The notes beneath the pieces are model-generated. The model ran no database searches. It saw only the letters and a program-made list of their open reading frames with translations, and was not told where the DNA came from. Source: Zarea fungicola (taxonomy: Eukaryota > Ascomycota > Sordariomycetes > Hypocreales > Cordycipitaceae). From it: 64,000 nucleotides of DNA. Shown here in pieces: positions 46,101-58,263 of the stretch. The position numbers and the translations under genes are program-made. The stretch spans positions 124,001 through 188,000 of the forward strand of contig FWCC01000130.1 of NCBI GenBank assembly GCA_900169235.1, read 5' to 3'. Every line of letters starts with the position of its first letter. Position 1 is the first letter of the stretch.

Positions 46101-47962
46101 CTAGAAAGCTGCTATTTGACTTGTAAATGTTGATGTGTTTAGGAATTAAAGCGACAACTTTATCCAGGCCAGGACCAGCTCGTGCTGTAACAGTTGTGTC
46201 GTCCCACGCAGCAGTTGTAAGTTGGGTTACGTAAAGAATTTATTACTCGAAATGCAATGCCTTGCCGACCCAGAAGAATTAACAGCCGCTACCTCTGTGA
46301 AAATCAGGCAGAAAAAAACCTATGGACAGTACATTGTGTCAAGTTCGATGCCTCTTTCTTCCACAGTTCACGATCCGGCCACATGGCCAAATTGTGTGGA
46401 TATGCGGGGTTGAGAGACCATTGTCGCAGGTGAAGGTAAGTTCCGACAGGTTGTCGTTTGAACCGGTGTGCCGACCAATTATGTGAACAGTTATCGCTCA
46501 AAGCACTGTCGTCTTCATAGCAAGCTCGTCCCGAGCTGCACAGGAAGCTTTGTAAATAAAAGTGATTATCCCAGTGTCTAGTTTCTGAGGATACTTGTGC
46601 TACACCGTGACTCTGCTAGCGTGCTAGTGGTGTGCATAAAATCAAGAATCCCTGTGTACAATCCCTACTTGTACAGTAATGCTCTGGCTGTTGTACGGAC
46701 CCTTCATCGGTCCGACAAAAAAGGCGAACTTACTGCGCAGCATAGTGAATAACAACGATCACTAATTAAGTAGCGTATAACATGTTTTGTCGAACCTGCG
46801 CGACGGGATTCCGAGTGGCGGCATCTCCTGCGAACCACCCGATGACCTAGCTTCCAGGGGCAAAGACAAACCGTCAATCAACCAGAACTGTAAATAAACA
46901 ACCCAGCTACCCCACTTCAACTTTGTACTGGCACAGCACTAGTTAATAGTTATAATAAGGTTAAGACTTTGGTGCTGCAGGCTACGTACCCGCAGCCAGG
47001 CTCGCCACGTCACAATGCTTACAGCACATGTAATAGAAACATGATCGTGCAAAATGTTTAATCACCATACAGGACAAATCCGCAAATCCCCAAAAATTAT
47101 AGTTACCCGACGCTGACTTGATCGGTACCATTGCAGGAAATGCGCATTTGCTCCCAATTAGCTGCGGATCTGTGACCTCCTTCCAGCTGTGTTGGAGCCA
47201 TCGTCCGAAGTTTGCTTTTGAGGACCACTGATCAGCTCGCAGATCACCGCCGTGTGTTAGTGTCGAATACTACAAGACATGCTCGAAATCTGCCGTGAGC
47301 GGAAAGAATTCTGCTTCCGGATCGGATTGAGCGGCCAGGACACCCGTCCAGGAAGGTCTGTAATCTTTGTAATCTTTTAATTAATGGGAATACCAAGCCT
47401 GCACTTTATTGTTCAATCTCTCACGAACGCTGTTCCCCACATTACGGACCGGGCCGCGTAGGAGGGCTTGCCGGCCGGCTGAAACATCCACAGGAAGATG
47501 AGCATGGGGGCCACCGAGTACGCCTCGGTTCCGAATAGCCTCCACAATATGGTAATTTCGTAAGTTTGCCAAGGTTCCTTGAGACTAAACTACACCACAG
47601 ATTATCTTTCCCTTATAACAGCCAATAAAAGCTTCTGTGTGACGGACTCCGCCGACACTTCTATCCAATGACAGGCCTCATACTGTGCTACAGCTGATCT
47701 TCGTGAAGCAGATGAGGGGAAGCTGTCAGGATTTATGTCGCATCACGTGTAATTTAATAGCTATAAAATGAGACGAGCTGTGGAAACGCCTAGAGTGGTT
47801 TCGATCTGTGATCAATGCTCTCATTATCGACAAATAGTAGCTAAATCTCAGCCAACTTCTTGCGATACCTGCCGTCTCCTTGCTCCTGCTAGCCACAGTA
47901 TCGTTGACAAGTCCAGGAGCGATCCCCACTTCCCCTCATCTCTCATCCCATTACCCCTCATC
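43124..47962. other. Largest gene-free block (4.8 kb)
   Basis: No gene is supported here. It includes a tactccg-type short repeat at about 44313-44339. A minus-strand frame near 47400-47560 has protein-like, Gly/Arg-rich composition, but I recognise no family. Between about 44,700 and 47,100 the sequence is AT-rich with frequent stops. This may be old transposon debris, but no transposase or reverse-transcriptase motif can be read. Confidence 0.45.
44313..44339. repeat. Short degenerate tactccg repeat
   Basis: Four imperfect copies of (t)actccg(t/c) occur in tandem. A similar motif appears near 9003. Such units are often seen in decayed fungal repeats; no element boundaries can be defined. 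Confidence 0.45.
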
Positions 47963-49480
47963 ATGGGTTCCAATGTTGAAATGTTGGACGCTCTCATAGT
48001 TGGTGCCGGATTTGGAGGCATCTATCAGCTGAAGCGTCTTCGCGACGAGGGATACAATGTGAAGCTTGTCGACTTTGCATCCGACTACGGCGGTACCTGG
48101 TACTGGAACCGCTATCCAGGCGCCCGTGTCGACAGCGATATCCCCTTTTATGAGTACTCCGATCCCTCGTTATGGAAAGAGTTCATGTGGAAGAGTCGTT
48201 TCCCCGGCAGTGCAGAAATGCGAGAGTACTTTGCATTCGTGGCCGAGAAGTGGGACCTACGAAAAGACACAGACTTTAACACTTTTATCTCGGGCGCTCA
48301 GTGGAATGAGGCTGCCTCAAGCTGGTCAATTTCTACGAAAGACAATAACAAGACGTACCAGGCACGGTTCCTATTGCTCAATACTGGATTTGCGGCGAAG
48401 AGGTACACACCTGATTGGGATGGCGTCAACAAGTTCGCTGGCACATGGCTGCATACATCCTTCTGGCCAAAGCAAGAACCCGATATCAAGGGCAAAAAGG
48501 TTGCGTTGATTGGAACTGGTGCAACAGGAGTGCAAGTCGCAGAGGCACTCAACAATGTGGCCGGCGAACTGGTCGTTTTCCAACGAACGCCCAATTTTGC
48601 GCTGCCGATGAAGCAAGTCCTGTTTACCGGTGAAGAGCAGGCTGCAGCCAAGAAGGATCATCAAGGATTTCTTGAGCAGCGAAAAGAGAGTTTTACGGGT
48701 TTCTCGTTTACCTTTCTCGACCGCAACACGTTTGATGATGACAAGGTCAATCGACGGGCCACTTATGAGAAGCTATGGGCGTATGGCGACTTGCACTACT
48801 GGCTGGGAACATACAAGGATATGCTATTTACCGATGAAGCGAATTTGGAAGCCTACAACTTCTGGAAAGAGAAAGTTCGCGCCCGCATCCATGACAAGTC
48901 CCTGTGGGAAACATTAGCACCCGAGGTGGCACCCCATAGCTTTGGATGCAAGCAGACTTGTCTAGAGAGGCAATACTACGAAATTTTTAACAAGCCACAT
49001 GTATCACTCGTCGACGTCAACAAGACTCCAGTGGTGTCGGTTACAGAACGAGGAATTCGCACCACCGAGAAGGAGTGGGATTTTGACTACATCATCTGCG
49101 CCACAGGGTTCGATGCTGGAACGGGCGGCCTCACCCAGATTGATATTCGTGGCCCATCCGGTGAAACACTTGGCGAGAAGTGGGACAAGGGTGGCCTCAA
49201 GTCGCATCTGGGTCTCGCGGTGGCGGGTTTCCCGAACATGTTTTACACGTACGGCCCCCAAGCTCCTACTGGTGTAGGAAATGGACCGACTTGTGCAGAA
49301 TATCAAGGCGACTTTATTTTGCAGGCAATGAACACTATGCGAGAGAAGGGATTACGGCGGGTAGAGGCTGATAAAACTGCAGAGGAGGAATGGAGCCGAG
49401 ACATCAGCGCGTTGGCGAACACTACTCTGTTTCCCGGTACCAAGTCGGTGCGTTTTACCAACCAACTTATGCTCGTGTGA
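47963..49480 (+). CDS. Baeyer-Villiger-type flavin monooxygenase (505 aa)
   Basis: An intronless gene. It has an N-terminal FAD motif GAGFGG (14-19), the GGTWYWNRYPG segment near residue 46, and the BVMO signature FxGxxxHxxxW as FAGTWLHTSFW near 155. A second Rossmann motif GTGATG for NADPH lies near 180, and a late CATGFD segment is also present. These together place it in the cyclohexanone-monooxygenase-like class, which inserts oxygen next to a ketone to give an ester or lactone. The frame is open 65 codons further upstream, but the Met at 47963 begins just before the FAD strand and is preferred. No biosynthetic backbone gene lies nearby. It is convergent with the uncharacterised secreted protein gene. 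Confidence 0.92.
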   Translation: MGSNVEMLDALIVGAGFGGIYQLKRLRDEGYNVKLVDFASDYGGTWYWNRYPGARVDSDIPFYEYSDPSLWKEFMWKSRFPGSAEMREYFAFVAEKWDLRKDTDFNTFISGAQWNEAASSWSISTKDNNKTYQARFLLLNTGFAAKRYTPDWDGVNKFAGTWLHTSFWPKQEPDIKGKKVALIGTGATGVQVAEALNNVAGELVVFQRTPNFALPMKQVLFTGEEQAAAKKDHQGFLEQRKESFTGFSFTFLDRNTFDDDKVNRRATYEKLWAYGDLHYWLGTYKDMLFTDEANLEAYNFWKEKVRARIHDKSLWETLAPEVAPHSFGCKQTCLERQYYEIFNKPHVSLVDVNKTPVVSVTERGIRTTEKEWDFDYIICATGFDAGTGGLTQIDIRGPSGETLGEKWDKGGLKSHLGLAVAGFPNMFYTYGPQAPTGVGNGPTCAEYQGDFILQAMNTMREKGLRRVEADKTAEEEWSRDISALANTTLFPGTKSVRFTNQLMLV

Positions 49481-49697
49481 AATTAATGGCTAATCTCATT
49501 TTAGTGGTATTTCGGCGCTAACATTCCCGGTAAAAGCCGAGACTGTCTCGTTTATCTCGGCGGTCTTCCGGCATATCTGCAGCATCTGCAAAAGTCTCAA
49601 GAGTCCAGTTTTATCGGCTTTCATATGACGTAGTATATATAATCTAGACTAGAGGAACTATATAAAAGTGGATTATATACAAAATAGGCAGTGCGAT

Positions 49698-50835
49698 TTA
49701 AATAGTACCGATTTTCTTCCATGCAGTAGGCAATTGGGCAGAGCCCTGGACATAGGGCAGGTAGCTTAGCGTCTTGCTGCCATCTAGCTGCACAAGAGAT
49801 GTGGCACAACCTGCGTATAAAGCACTTGCGTCCTTCGAAGGAGGGTTGGGAAGCACAAGCGTGGTATTGGTCAAGATGTTAATAACATAGGAACCGCTGC
49901 CATCCTGGGGGAAGAAAGCAAACTCCTTCTGGTCCACGTTGTCGGGCTGGAAGAGGGACAGCGCGGAGCCATACTTTTGTGGAAACGTTCCTTTGCCGTT
50001 CTTGGCCTTGTACGATTGCACTGCGGGCTGCCAGTACGCATCTATATCCATTGTTAGCTTCGTCAAACTTAAAGAGTTTCTTTAATGGCTCATTACAGTG
50101 AATCACGAAAATATGCGCGCGACCCGGATCGCCGCCAATGTTGAGAAAATGCACATGGTTCTGTGCAAGCGCCATGACGGGCTGGTAGTGAGAAACATCA
50201 AAGTCTGGTGCCGGCATGACATCCCACTTCACTGCGCTTGATGAGGCAGCTGTTTTCTCGCCCATATCAGCAAAGAAAAGCTTGCCCTTGGATAGGGCAT
50301 AAAAGACATTGGTATCGTGGTCGAGAATAGAATCAAAGTTGGAAAAGTCCATGCCACTTGCAGGGGTGGATTTTTGTGTAGACCAGGCCTTCTTTGTGGC
50401 ATCGTAGATGTGAATGTTCGTAGGGTGAGCCTTGTCGGCGTTGACGAAATAAACTGCATTAAAGTACTGGGCAAGGTAGCAGCTGGTATTGACTCCATCA
50501 AATGGGCTGAGGATAGTTAGAATTTATATAGAGTTTTTAACACATTTTGTAAACAATGCTGAGTTTGAAACTCGGGTACGTACGGTCGTCCTGCTTTTGT
50601 CGTGATATCCTTGATTGAGTTTCCTGGTAAACAGATATATTATTAGCTGCGAAGCAGTAGATAGTCAAGTTTACATACCACTGTCCCATGATGATTTTTT
50701 ACCCGCAGTGTAGTCCTTCCCGTCAACGCCAAAGGCAAGGAGGTTGAAATCAGTGTCGAAGGAAATGCATGGGGAAGCACTAGACAGACCAACAGTGGCC
50801 GCCGCGTACAAGGCAATGAGAGAAATTCGCACCAT
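49698..50835 (-). CDS. Secreted protein of unknown function with beta-propeller-like strands (316 aa)
   Basis: Four exons (50835-50679, 50623-50584, 50506-50097, 50041-49698) total 317 codons, and all splice phases match. The 40-base second exon would be missed by reading frames alone. A signal peptide spans residues 1-20, and a longer in-frame start at 50865 is less likely. The mature protein has repeated strand patterns ending in aromatic or charged motifs, such as NLLAFGVDG, then VYFVNADK, then NVFYALSKG, then HVHFLNIGG. These suggest a beta-propeller or similar all-beta fold. It matches a pattern I associate with uncharacterised extracellular proteins of ascomycetes, but I cannot name a family. 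The function is unknown; binding of a carbohydrate or small ligand is only a guess. Confidence 0.78.
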
Positions 50836-51633
50836 GTTGTTGCAGGCAAGAAACGTAATCTTCAACTCGGGGAATTATTCCAAGTATGAAATATTACAGT
50901 GCAGGAGCAATTGCCTTTATAATAAGCTCTAAACTTGCACAGTAAACTCTAGGCTACATTTTGGGTTAGCAATAGCGTACTTCAATCGGCCCGGGTAGGG
51001 TTTGAATAGACAACGGCCTAACAATTTTCAGCCAATCGTTAACTTGGCAGGGGAACTGAGTTGACCTCCGCGCCCGCTACAGAGCGTATTTCGATTACTG
51101 ATACGTAGTACCGTTGTATTGTCATCAACTAACCCAGCACTAAATTTACTAGGGCTGTACTCAAGATTGCCTAGCGGCTTTACTTACCAAGAAATGCGAG
51201 CCAACGAATACAGCGAGGTTCCATTCGCTTACAGTTCTACTCCGCATTTGGTTTAAATGATGGAACAGTTCTACCCCGTATTTGGTTTAATAACTGATGG
51301 GATTTGTCTTTTACCCACTTAGAAATTCGTCACTGATCAACCGAGTTTGCGTCGTCTCACAAGTTTGCGTCGTCTCACATCCAAAATAGGACGACCCATT
51401 TACCCATCGTAAACTGGAGAATTAGCAACCTAGCGCTAAAGATTGAAAAAACTAGGGAACAACTTCAGTTTAATCTGACTTAAAAATAACATTCCCAATC
51501 CATGCCATTGTTCATTTGCCACAGTTTCCGGATGCAGCAACATTGAATCCCCAAACATTTATTACAAAACTCCGTTCCAGCGAGCCTAGCCGCCAAATGA
51601 CATTAGCCGCTGAAAGGCAACCTAAGAAGGTAT
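50836..51633. other. Intergenic region of 0.8 kb
   Basis: AT-rich spacer. It has short internal duplications (ttctac-cc-gtatttggttta near 51236-51293 and gtttgcgtcgtctcac at about 51345-51379), and no gene. Confidence 0.5.
51344..51379. repeat. Tandem duplication of a 17-base unit
   Basis: The segment gtttgcgtcgtctcaca occurs twice back to back, apart from a short junction. It is probably a recent slippage duplication. Confidence 0.6.
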
Positions 51634-51862
51634 CTAAGGGCAGTTGCCCAGCGCAACACAGCCAGTCTCGCGATCAACAAGGGCAGGCTCGGGATCTGAA
51701 GGTACCTAATGTTCGAAATAACGTTAGTTAACGGGACATGTCGAAATTTACAACTCTCAATGCAGAAAGAAATTGGTGTTTTCGAGGAAAAGAGTCAAGA
51801 CTAACCGGGGAGGCGATGGCTCCAAAGGCCATGAGAAGAAACGCAGCGACTTGAAACTTCAT
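51634..51862 (-). CDS. Spliced secreted peptide (42 aa)
   Basis: Proposed exons on the minus strand are 51862-51806 and 51705-51634, joined in phase 0. The 100-base intron has a GTTAGT donor, an ACTAAC branch site and a CATTAG acceptor. Exon 1 is a complete signal peptide of about 18 residues (Met-Lys-Phe-Gln, hydrophobic core, Ala-Ser-Pro). Exon 2 encodes an acidic, proline-containing mature peptide of about 24 residues with two cysteines near its C-terminus (spacing Cys-X5-Cys). Reading through the intron instead gives a 44-residue product with a basic tail. A TATA box lies 133 bases upstream, and a five-copy 10-base repeat occupies the leader. I recognise no family. Peptide effector, pheromone-like signal or spurious gene all remain possible. 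Confidence 0.5.
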
Positions 51863-51920
51863 GGTGATTAAACGAGACGACGAGGTATTTGAAAATAATT
51901 GAAATAGATCAAGGGTTGAT

Positions 51921-51970
51921 GAGGATTGATGAGGATTGATGAGGATTGATGAGGATTGATGAGGATTGAC
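51921..51970. repeat. Five tandem copies of a 10-base unit (gaggattgat)
   Basis: Four perfect copies and a fifth with one change lie in the presumed 5' leader of the 42-residue peptide gene, between its TATA box and ATG. The unit is not a multiple of three, but the frame stays open across three copies. Confidence 0.85.
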
Positions 51971-51994
51971 ATGACAGGTGCGAAACACCAGAAT

Positions 51995-52001
51995 ATTTAT
52001 A
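51995..52001 (-). promoter_or_regulatory. TATA box of the 42-residue peptide gene
   Basis: A minus-strand TATAAAT element lies 133 bases upstream of the ATG, directly before the tandem-repeat leader. Confidence 0.5.
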
Positions 52002-54447
52002 CCTCGCCAATACGAGCTACGGAAGCGCACCAAACATCCCAAAGTGGTACCTTACGATGCCTATACCATTCGCCATCAATGATGTGACGCGGTTGTACTG
52101 CCGGTTTGTAACCGAGAACAGCTACCAGCAGTCTGGGATTTCGCAGTGTGATGCGGCAAGTGTCGAGGCGGCGATGATCGGCTGTAAGCACGGGCAAGAT
52201 CGACTCCCTCCATCCGTTTCAGTCGCCTGTAAGCGAACGGCATTCGCAACACCGCTGTAGTTTCTCCAGCCCGATTTCTTTCGCTTCTCTGAGCCCTGCA
52301 GCTGGACAGTGGTTTTCCTGCAGATGGGCAATAAAACCGCTGCAGAGATGATTCAAAAACACCGGTCACTGTTAAACATTGAGAGCAGCTGGCTACTATT
52401 ACATATGGCTGGCTTACATATGGCTGGCTGTCTTTCGCGACAGTTGTAATTGCATCTATGCAGGACTTCAAGTAAATCAATACTCGGTAATATATTCAAT
52501 GACGCCACCCACAACACACGGAATTGAATTCGATAGTACAGTGTTTGGAGCGGAATGCGCAGGGGGAGGCAGCTCTTACTAGAGGATTCCGAATAAATTT
52601 GGTCAGCATATTTGTGCACATCTTTGCCGATCGATCGTGGAGAAGCCGTGCCACGGGAACAAGAGCTTGCGGCGCCGCATGCGACTGCCGATGGAAGACC
52701 CGGATTGTCGGAACGGATACGGAGCTTCTTGGCGGCACCGAGCAATTTGTCTGAAGCGCGTGGTTGCATTCTCTGTAACTAAATACATCTCACATTTCTG
52801 TCTAGAAAGTTATAACCATGATGCATAAAGGACTGCCTCTCTGAATCACTCGGCTAACTACCTTATCAGGAACACAGCCAATTAACCGGTCGTCAGACTA
52901 CACTACAACTCGGAGAAAACCCATCGCATATCCCACATCCCACATTCCTCCATAAAATACGTGTATATCCTGACATCATAGAGGGCCAGGTGTCAGCCAA
53001 GGAAGTGACTACGTGTATGTAATCGAGCTGCCACCCAGTACTTTCGTGTATCCGAGCATATAGCCTATGTAGTACGACCATTACTCTACATTCATATACC
53101 GCCATCGATTATTAGTCCTTATCTGCCCAAAACTACTTCTCAAGAATTATTGTGCTTAAACATTGTAGGAAGCTTACTTTTCGATCTCGTCTCTACCAAC
53201 CCGGGCATACAGTACCATATTTGACCTTCTAGAGGACAATTTGGAGCTTACAGAACGGTTATGCTACTCTTAAAAACTCTTCTTGTTTTAATTTTGTTAC
53301 TTAAGTTGCACTATCCCTTTCTTGCGCTTTGGTCAAGTGTAATGAGACAGAAATCAGGAATTTGTGTCCCTCCATTGCTTTGTCGATGTACCGACAGATA
53401 CTGGGAGAGGCTCATCTTGGTTGTGAATTTGGAACTAGATGAAATATAGCAGAGCTTAGGGTTGGGCTAGATGCAGGCCACTTCACGGTGGGATTTGTAC
53501 CAAAATGGCCGACAGGCCACGGCCAAGAGCAAAGATGTAGTAGTTCTGTGTGGATATGCGGTAGTCTACTTTGGGTGGATAGGACTCCCTGGAGGATATG
53601 AACTTGAAACATGTAGAAGTTCCCGGAAGAGGGATAGTTTTGTCTTTCAAGTTGCCACTGCTAGATGGCGATACATTGGAGAATGAACACAATAATGCTT
53701 GACAGCCTTGTGGTTCAAGCATTTGCCCTTCTCTCGAACTCAACAGGCAGCGCCAATCGTTTGGGTCATGAAACACGGGGAGATGCCTTTGCAGAGGAGT
53801 TACAACCTCTATGGTGACTACAATAGAGCGAGATAATGCACTATGGTGTGCGGCATGACACATGGAAGCCGGACGCTAGTAACGCTCTGCCATCCACTCA
53901 CATGACACCAAAAGCGCCTTGTATTTGCCCATTGAAGAAATGGGCCTCACTGGAGCGAATCAGCGCGAGCGCCAAGATTTATGCTTATTTTCCCTCACGA
54001 GTGTTAATTCAGAGTGGAAGGTGCTGATGCCGCGCCATTGGCCTATTTCCTAAACCCATGCCTGATTTGGCAGGTCAGCCTGCGCCCACGTAGCGATGTA
54101 ACCCGATGCACCGTATTGTTATTATCTTGGTGGCTTGGCATAGTTGCACCATTTGTTACTTGAAGGTGGCATATTCCTTGATAGATGAGAAATATCTTGG
54201 CGGCTTAAGTGACCTTCCTTGCTCGTATGTTGTCACTTTTTTCCCCTCGCAACCTTTAATTATTGCCTTCCAGCCGTGGAATAGTACCGAATCTCGGCAA
54301 TTTGTCGCAACCGTCCATTATCACGACATTGTCATTTTGCCAGAGCAGCTGTCTGATTAGGAAGGTAGGCAGACTGGACCTTATTTTGATTAGTAGTTGA
54401 TGGATGAAATGAATTGGCCGGCAGCGATACTCGCGGCATGTCGTAAT
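52002..54447. other. Gene-free stretch of 2.4 kb
   Basis: Only unsupported frames occur. It contains a 15-base direct duplication (acatatggctggctt/g) at about 52402-52431. A hydrophobic 62-codon frame at 53261-53449 was considered and rejected. I see no transposase, RNA gene or regulatory array. Confidence 0.45.
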
Positions 54448-54455
54448 TATAAATA
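54448..54455 (+). promoter_or_regulatory. TATA box of the subtilase gene
   Basis: TATAAATA lies 118 bases upstream of the ATG at 54573. Confidence 0.5.
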
Positions 54456-54572
54456 ACCCAACCGTAGCCAGGTATCAATTGAAAGTCATGTCAATCATCT
54501 TCCGCACCAGCTCAGATCTCTACTTTTCATAACATACACTTTTCATATACCTGAGCACAAATTCCATTCATC

Positions 54573-55829
<1,257 letters not shown>

Positions 55830-56734
55830 ATTGGCCACAAATGGTACAACAGTAGGGACTCGAGTGCGGGCAGAGTATATATAGAAGATAAACATACTAT
55901 TGATATGGCAGCCCATAGGATCCATTGCAGGGTGGTGGAACTCAGCAGGAAGCTACTATACTTTCTCAAAAATTTAGATTGAAACACTTATCCCAAATAG
56001 TCATTAACGCGTTCCGTGAAACACACCCTAAACTTGAGAACTCGGGATATGTGCCAAACAAGAATAATAATGGAGCTCTACCAGGCTCACAACTATCGCT
56101 GACGACTAAACGACAAAGGTAAAGTTTGGTTTGTAAAGACAGTTGTGAGTCTGCTGGGTGGCAGGCATGTTTCATTGACCAGTCTGCACTCATTCAGTCT
56201 ACTGTTACAGTCCTAGAAAGTATGTATTTGGATGCTAGACATGTCTAGCCATGGCTGGTCATTACTTGATCGTTTTAGATCTCTGTGGTCCTGTGGTTTA
56301 CCTAGCACCCTTGTCCTTACATCCACCAACAACGCTCCTGTATAAACTGCAATCTTACTATTAGCAATTGTTTCCGCCATGCTCCAGTTGTCTTAGTGCG
56401 GAAGTAGAGAGATTCAATGAGTGGCAAGAAAGTATCGAGACGAAAAAAGCATGGGATGGATGTATGCTTATTGTAACTGATTGTGATTGATAAAATCAAG
56501 CTACGGATAGAGGAGGAATTCCTCTTCTATATATAGAAGGTCAAAGCGGGAAAGCAAACAATAAACAGGACAGATTTCTCTTTCCTCCCCAGCTGCCGTG
56601 ATGGCCCTCGTATCGACGGCAGGGGTCAGGCCTCGCATGACGAGCTGCTTGACCTGACTCAGTGGTCACAACACTTTCTCTTCTTCTCGATAGTAAACAG
56701 GATAGGAACTAGATGGTTGAATTAACTTACTAGC
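55830..56734. other. Spacer downstream of the subtilase gene
   Basis: No gene recognised. It has a few short AT-rich inverted motifs near 56505-56540 (gaggaattcctc with flanking tata). Confidence 0.45.
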
Positions 56735-56873
56735 AACCCATCACAGGTTGCACAAAACTATCATTCCCTTCTTCTAAAGCAGCCTGAAGAGCATTGCCGA
56801 GATGTACGTCTGGTGCATTCACATCAGCGCCATGTTGGACCAATGTCTGCACAACACTATCATGAATATTCTA
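56735..56873 (-). pseudogene. Ankyrin-repeat fragment
   Basis: The minus strand encodes a single recognisable ankyrin unit: Leu-Val-Gln-His-Gly-Ala-Asp-Val-Asn-Ala, then a GNALQAAL helix and a VQ ending, before a stop. Isolated units of this sequence type come from the large ankyrin/NACHT proteins that are abundant in ascomycetes. No start, partner repeats or upstream domains are readable, so this is a leftover fragment. Confidence 0.6.
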
Positions 56874-56937
56874 TAAATATTACCACGTAACAACTGGGCA
56901 ATGCTAGTTATCGTTAGGTATCATGCTCCGCTCAGCT

Positions 56938-57567
56938 CTACTTCGCCAACCAGCCCGCAATAAACTTCAACCACATCACCAACACCGCAAGCCCCGTGTA
57001 CCCGAGTGACACATACGCCGCGACATCTAGCAACCGCCATAACTGTCCCTTGATCATGGACATCCTCCTCTTGTAATTCTTCGCACCAAACTCCGAGCTC
57101 TTGTTGATATGGGGCAGTGCCGCTCCCTCCCGTGGCACAGGAACATCCAGGAACGAGCACAGTGGCGCCCAGCCATCACTCACATGATACTCGAGAAGAT
57201 TTTCGGGGGCCACGAGAGATCGCACCTTATCATAATGCGCCTGCATACTCACGATGCCGTTGTTTTCAAAGTCATTGTCGTAGAGGACCTTCTGGAGCTT
57301 GGCAAACATGGGCCTGGACCACCTGTTGGGCATGAGGAGGAGCTGGGCTGTATAGCCAAGGAGCCAGGGGATCCAGCCAGCATTCACTTTCACGATCGAG
57401 TTTTTTTGGGATCTGTGGTAATTGACATTAGAAGAAAGGGATATGTGCGGTACCGGGTTTCAATTGCAGACGTACCGGAACCAGTCATCGGTATCTCGAT
57501 GAGTGAGAATTACCTTGGCTTCGGGGTAGTACTCTATGAGCTCCTCCGCGTTGTGTTGACCGAATAC
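56938..57567 (-). pseudogene. 5'-truncated fungal sulfotransferase-type gene
   Basis: Two exon-like blocks (57567-57476 and 57412-56938) join through a 63-base intron (GTACGT donor, CCACAG acceptor). They encode about 188 residues matching the C-terminal two thirds of the fungal P-loop sulfotransferase family. Visible are an ELIEYYPEAKVILTHRD strand, then HYDKVRSLVAPENLLEYHVSDGW, and a C-terminal membrane segment. The N-terminal P-loop (PAPS-binding, normally a GTGRTGT-like motif) is not found in the next 400 bases; in-frame stops appear instead. Therefore I call it truncated. An undetected, very short or distant first exon remains possible. It is convergently placed beside the ankyrin fragment. 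Confidence 0.62.
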
Positions 57568-58263
57568 TTATATACAGCCGAACATGACGAAGGTGTCGAG
57601 TCTTCAGGTGGACGGAAAATGTTTCGCAGGTTGAATTGCGAGGTTAACTGTGTCAAGTCTGCCAGTTCAGCAAGGCCTCAGCCAGCTACAGAATGCTCAG
57701 CGTGCCGATGAGATGCAACAGGCTATAGTATACTTTGCCTTCCCTTATTGTCAAATACATTCAACATGCTTGCAGAGGTACTGTAGGCTCCACTGCAACA
57801 AATCCCGGGGCAGCACAAGCTGCCATGTTTGACAGCGGGAAACGTGCGATATGTTAGGTTGACCAATCAATATAGAGCAGAATCTCAAGATTGCAAGAAA
57901 ACAAGATGGACGCCAAGTGCGGCATTGGTGTTCTCGAGCACTGGGGGGTGAGGTGCGGCACATCGGCAGGAACATTTTTAGCTTTGCTGTGAGCCGATGG
58001 CCCGGAGCCTAACGGTCTCGTATTCCTAGTTTCTGTGGCCCGGCATCTGAGACAAGTCCTGTGTCTAGTACCAGCGCCTTGACCTCATTATTGAATTAGG
58101 TCCTCTGTACCCATGCAGCTTGATTTTGTTGTGGCCGATGGCTAGTCCGTCTACAACACCGAGGTGGCAATCGGAACTAGAATCGGCTCGATCTTATATT
58201 ATAAGGCCCAAGTTACTTCGGTTGTCCAGAGTTCTCGTACTGATAGCTCGGATTATTTTCGAC
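57568..58263. other. Spacer upstream of the nucleotidase gene
   Basis: It lacks the missing sulfotransferase N-terminus and holds no recognisable gene. It probably contains the nucleotidase promoter, though no clear TATA box is seen. Confidence 0.45.

Noticed and set aside
47768..47962. 65-codon in-frame extension of the BVMO
   Set aside because: Cys- and Ser-rich with no resemblance to BVMO N-termini. The Met at 47963 sits just before the FAD-binding strand as in the family.
34798..49480. Secondary-metabolite biosynthetic cluster built on the esterase, GST, AKR and BVMO genes
   Set aside because: No PKS, NRPS, terpene synthase or prenyltransferase is present, and a 4.8 kb empty block separates the BVMO from the others.
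51809..52042. Longer N-terminus for the 42-residue peptide reading through the 10-base repeats
   Set aside because: A TATA box lies inside that extension and the internal Met gives a complete signal peptide, so the upstream frame is probably leader.
53261..53449. 62-codon plus-strand frame beginning with a very hydrophobic leader
   Set aside because: The leader looks like a signal peptide, but there is no TATA box at a sensible distance, the mature part is short with only three cysteines in one cluster, and no splice continuation or family resemblance is visible.
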